Assembly: GCF_000092225.1 (NCBI RefSeq)
Contig: NC_014158.1
Location: 1,674,001-1,738,000 of the forward strand
Source: Tsukamurella paurometabola DSM 20162
GTDB lineage: Bacteria; Actinomycetota; Actinomycetes; Mycobacteriales; Mycobacteriaceae
Reading direction: 5' to 3'
DNA: 64,000 nucleotides
Notes under the pieces: generated by a model
The model's input: only the letters and a program-made list of their open reading frames with translations
Database searches by the model: none
What the model was told of the DNA's origin: nothing
Made by a program: the position numbers and the translations under genes
Shown: piece by piece, positions 62,097-64,000 of the stretch
Layout of the letters: each line of letters opens with the position of its first letter
Position numbering within the stretch: the first letter of the stretch is position 1

Positions 62097-63572
62097 TCAG
62101 GCCGGGGCGAAGGGTGTCGGCGGGCGGTCCTGCCAGATGCGGCGCGAACGCTCCTCGGGATACGGCGCCGTCGTCGACGGGTCGTCGACGAGCCGGGTGC
62201 TCCGGCGCTCGGGGTCGTAGCGGGGCCAGCCCGGATCGCCCGTGGCGCAGAACCGCACCCAGGAGCGGAGCAACTCGTCCGACACCGCGCGCGCACCGTC
62301 CGGCGCGTCCTCGCCGAAGAAGAGGACACCCGTGGGGCAGTCGAGAGTGCCGAAGGCGAGTGGGACGTCGATGCTGTGGCAGGCGCCGTAGACCTCGGAC
62401 TCCCAACACATCTCGAACAGGAACGAGGTCCCTCCGGCCGCGGCGTTCGCCTCGGCGAGCAGCACGGATGGCATGCGAAAGGTGGCGTCGGAGTAGACGA
62501 TCTCGACGGTCTCGTCGGCCGTTGCGCCCGGATACGCGGCGCGGTACTCGGCGGGGTCGCCGGGCGCGAATACCTCGAGGGCCGTGGCGGCGTCCTCCTC
62601 GGTGAAGGTGCCGCGCACGCCCATCATGATGCTGAACAGTCGGAACTCGTCGCGCATGTGTCCGGCGAGCAGGTCGACGCCCGCGGCGTTTCCGTCGGCC
62701 AGCGCCTCCCATGGGGTCTGCGGCAGCAGGTCCCCGTCGATGACCGGGCAGACGACGATCCCGAGGTGGGCGAGGCGTCCCCACCGGTTCTTGTACGCGG
62801 GGGAATCGGCGCAGAGCGCGGTGACCTCCTCGGCCAGGCGTTGCGGCGGGACCTGTGCGAACCCCGCCGCCGTCGGCGCGACGCGCAGGCGCTCGGCGAG
62901 CGCGGCCGTGACCTCCGTCGCCAGCGCAGGGGTGATGTTCAGGCCGGGGACGGAGTGGGTGATGGCTCGCCGGAACAGGGGGCGCGCACCGGGGATCGTG
63001 AGCAGTGCCGCTACGGATCCCGCTCCGCCGGAGGTCCCGGCGATGGTGACCGCATCGGGATCGCCGCCGAACGCGGCGATGTTCCGCTGGATCCATTCGA
63101 GCGCGGCGATCTGGTCGAGGAGACCGCGGTTCGACGGTGCGCCGTCGAGTAGCGCGAAGCCTTCGGCGCCCATCCGGCACTGGACGGTCACGACCACGAG
63201 GCCCGCGGTCGCGAGCGCGGTCGGATCGAACATGGGATCCGCCGCGGTGCCGGCCATGTAGCCGCCGCAGGAGATCCACACCAGGACCGGCAGCGCGGAC
63301 CGTCCTGGGTCCGGGGTGCACACCGCCACTGTGAGCCAGTTCGCATCGTCCGACACCTCCGCCTTCGGGCCGGGGCCGGATTGCGGAGGCGGGGGGCCGA
63401 ACTCGATCGCGGGGCGGACACCGTCCCAATGCGGGACCGGCTCGGGGGCGGCGAACCGCAGCGCGCCGACGGGCGGCTGTGCGTAGGGGATGCCACGGAA
63501 GGTCGCGGTGCCGTCGCGGTACTCGCCCTCGACGGTGCCTTCCGCGGTCGTGACCCTGGGTCGCTCGTGCAT
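62097..63572 (-). CDS. Carboxylesterase, type B
   Basis: A 491-residue esterase/lipase of the cholinesterase fold. The opening 'VTTAEGTVEGEYRDGTATFRGIPYAQPPVG' and oxyanion 'PVLVWISCGGYMAGT' are canonical, and the nucleophile serine is in TIAGTSGGAGSVAALL (GxSxG, Ser about 192). The C-terminal His is near 'GACHSIDVPLAFG'. It hydrolyses carboxylic esters. No signal peptide is apparent. Divergent from the TetR gene at 63669, which probably controls it. Confidence 0.92.
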   Translation of the reverse strand: MHERPRVTTAEGTVEGEYRDGTATFRGIPYAQPPVGALRFAAPEPVPHWDGVRPAIEFGPPPPQSGPGPKAEVSDDANWLTVAVCTPDPGRSALPVLVWISCGGYMAGTAADPMFDPTALATAGLVVVTVQCRMGAEGFALLDGAPSNRGLLDQIAALEWIQRNIAAFGGDPDAVTIAGTSGGAGSVAALLTIPGARPLFRRAITHSVPGLNITPALATEVTAALAERLRVAPTAAGFAQVPPQRLAEEVTALCADSPAYKNRWGRLAHLGIVVCPVIDGDLLPQTPWEALADGNAAGVDLLAGHMRDEFRLFSIMMGVRGTFTEEDAATALEVFAPGDPAEYRAAYPGATADETVEIVYSDATFRMPSVLLAEANAAAGGTSFLFEMCWESEVYGACHSIDVPLAFGTLDCPTGVLFFGEDAPDGARAVSDELLRSWVRFCATGDPGWPRYDPERRSTRLVDDPSTTAPYPEERSRRIWQDRPPTPFAPA

Positions 63573-63668
63573 GCCGCGGTCTCCTTCGGCTCGGCGTGTC
63601 CTCGCCTCCGACGTTATCAGCCATCTGTATTATTTCAAGTGTATTGGTGAGGATCGGAGGGTGGCCGG

Positions 63669-64000
63669 GTGCCGAAACAGGTGAACCATCAGGAGCGACG
63701 CGAAATGATCGCGCGGGCGCTGTGGCGCGTCGTGGACCGGCACGGGGTGCTGAAACTGAGCCTGCGCGAGGTCGCCAAGGAAGCGGGCATGTCGCACGGC
63801 CAGCTCCAGCACTACTTCGCGAGTCGTCGCGAGCTGCTCGCGTTCGCCATGGACTTCGCGTCCGAGCAGACCGCCGCCCGGGTGGCCCTCGGACTCGCCG
63901 AGCTCGGGCCGGACCCGCACCCCCGCGATGTGCTGCGCTTGACCCTCACCGAGATGCTGCCCCTGCATTCCGACGCCCGGGTGACCAGTCGTATGAGCGC
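63669..64000 (+). CDS. TetR family transcriptional regulator (partial, 3' end outside window)
   Basis: From GTG 63669 the frame is open to the window edge (110 residues). It reads VPKQVNHQERREMIARAL..., with a TetR-type helix-turn-helix 'KLSLREVAKEAGMSHGQLQHYFASRREL' (about 28-55, in pieces). The 97-bp gap to the esterase start contains AT-rich sequence with repeated TGTATT (about 63623-63646), a possible operator. Confidence 0.85.
   Translation, partial: MPKQVNHQERREMIARALWRVVDRHGVLKLSLREVAKEAGMSHGQLQHYFASRRELLAFAMDFASEQTAARVALGLAELGPDPHPRDVLRLTLTEMLPLHSDARVTSRMS

Overview
The window is GC-rich, densely packed chromosomal DNA from an actinobacterium of the order Mycobacteriales (my guess is a Tsukamurella- or Gordonia-like genus; the sequence alone does not settle the genus). 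The main support is a backbone in the gene order known from mycobacteria: ftsY - amt - glnB - glnD - ffh - rpsP - khpA - rimM - trmD - rplS - lepB - rnhB - DUF2469 - yraN - comM-like - dprA - xerC - M23 peptidase. A PapA-like acyltransferase and GlnR-type sites fit the same group. I saw no rRNA, tRNA or CRISPR array.

Region by region. 1-6203 (minus strand) holds a tightly overlapping operon of two paralogous exported proteins, a duplicated four-helix membrane protein, a further secreted protein and a fused ABC ATPase-permease. A cobalamin riboswitch then leads into a corrinoid-type binding lipoprotein and a CbiX-like chelatase cut by the window edge. 6364-7605 is an FAD monooxygenase. 7647-15006 is the ftsY-amt-glnB-glnD-ffh block, with two GlnR-like boxes before amt. 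15030-20803 is accessory: an amidohydrolase, a copper-type lipoprotein under a CsoR/RicR-like promoter, a MerR regulator with its own 19-bp-spacer promoter, an acyltransferase and a glutamate decarboxylase. 21019-22951 carries rpsP-khpA-rimM-trmD. 23097-25214 carries a small secreted protein and a two-component system. 25296-27160 is a four-gene overlapping operon with YbaB-like and EspC/WXG-like members. Tex, a membrane protein, rplS, lepB, rnhB and DUF2469 follow to 32968.

33116-40870 is a divergent carbohydrate ABC transporter locus with a Gfo/Idh/MocA oxidoreductase, a small coupled protein and a DUF4032 kinase-like protein. 41063-44114 is yraN-comM-dprA. 44132-50137 is a decaying accessory region: a degenerate ImmA/IrrE-like gene, a gene-poor stretch with paired dyads, a PapA-like acyltransferase gene split by an IS3-family element, an MFS transporter and a YdeI-like protein. 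50405-53012 is a MetQNI-type importer. After xerC come a gamma-glutamylcyclotransferase-like gene, a frameshifted zwf, M23 and M48 peptidases, two transporters, a quinone oxidoreductase/TetR divergent pair, a carboxylesterase and a TetR gene cut by the right edge.

The best candidates for something undescribed are the minus-strand surface-protein/ABC operon (1518-6203) and the YbaB/EspC-like operon (25296-27160). The cleanest event visible is the IS insertion: removing the element and one copy of a 3-bp duplication restores the acyltransferase reading frame exactly.
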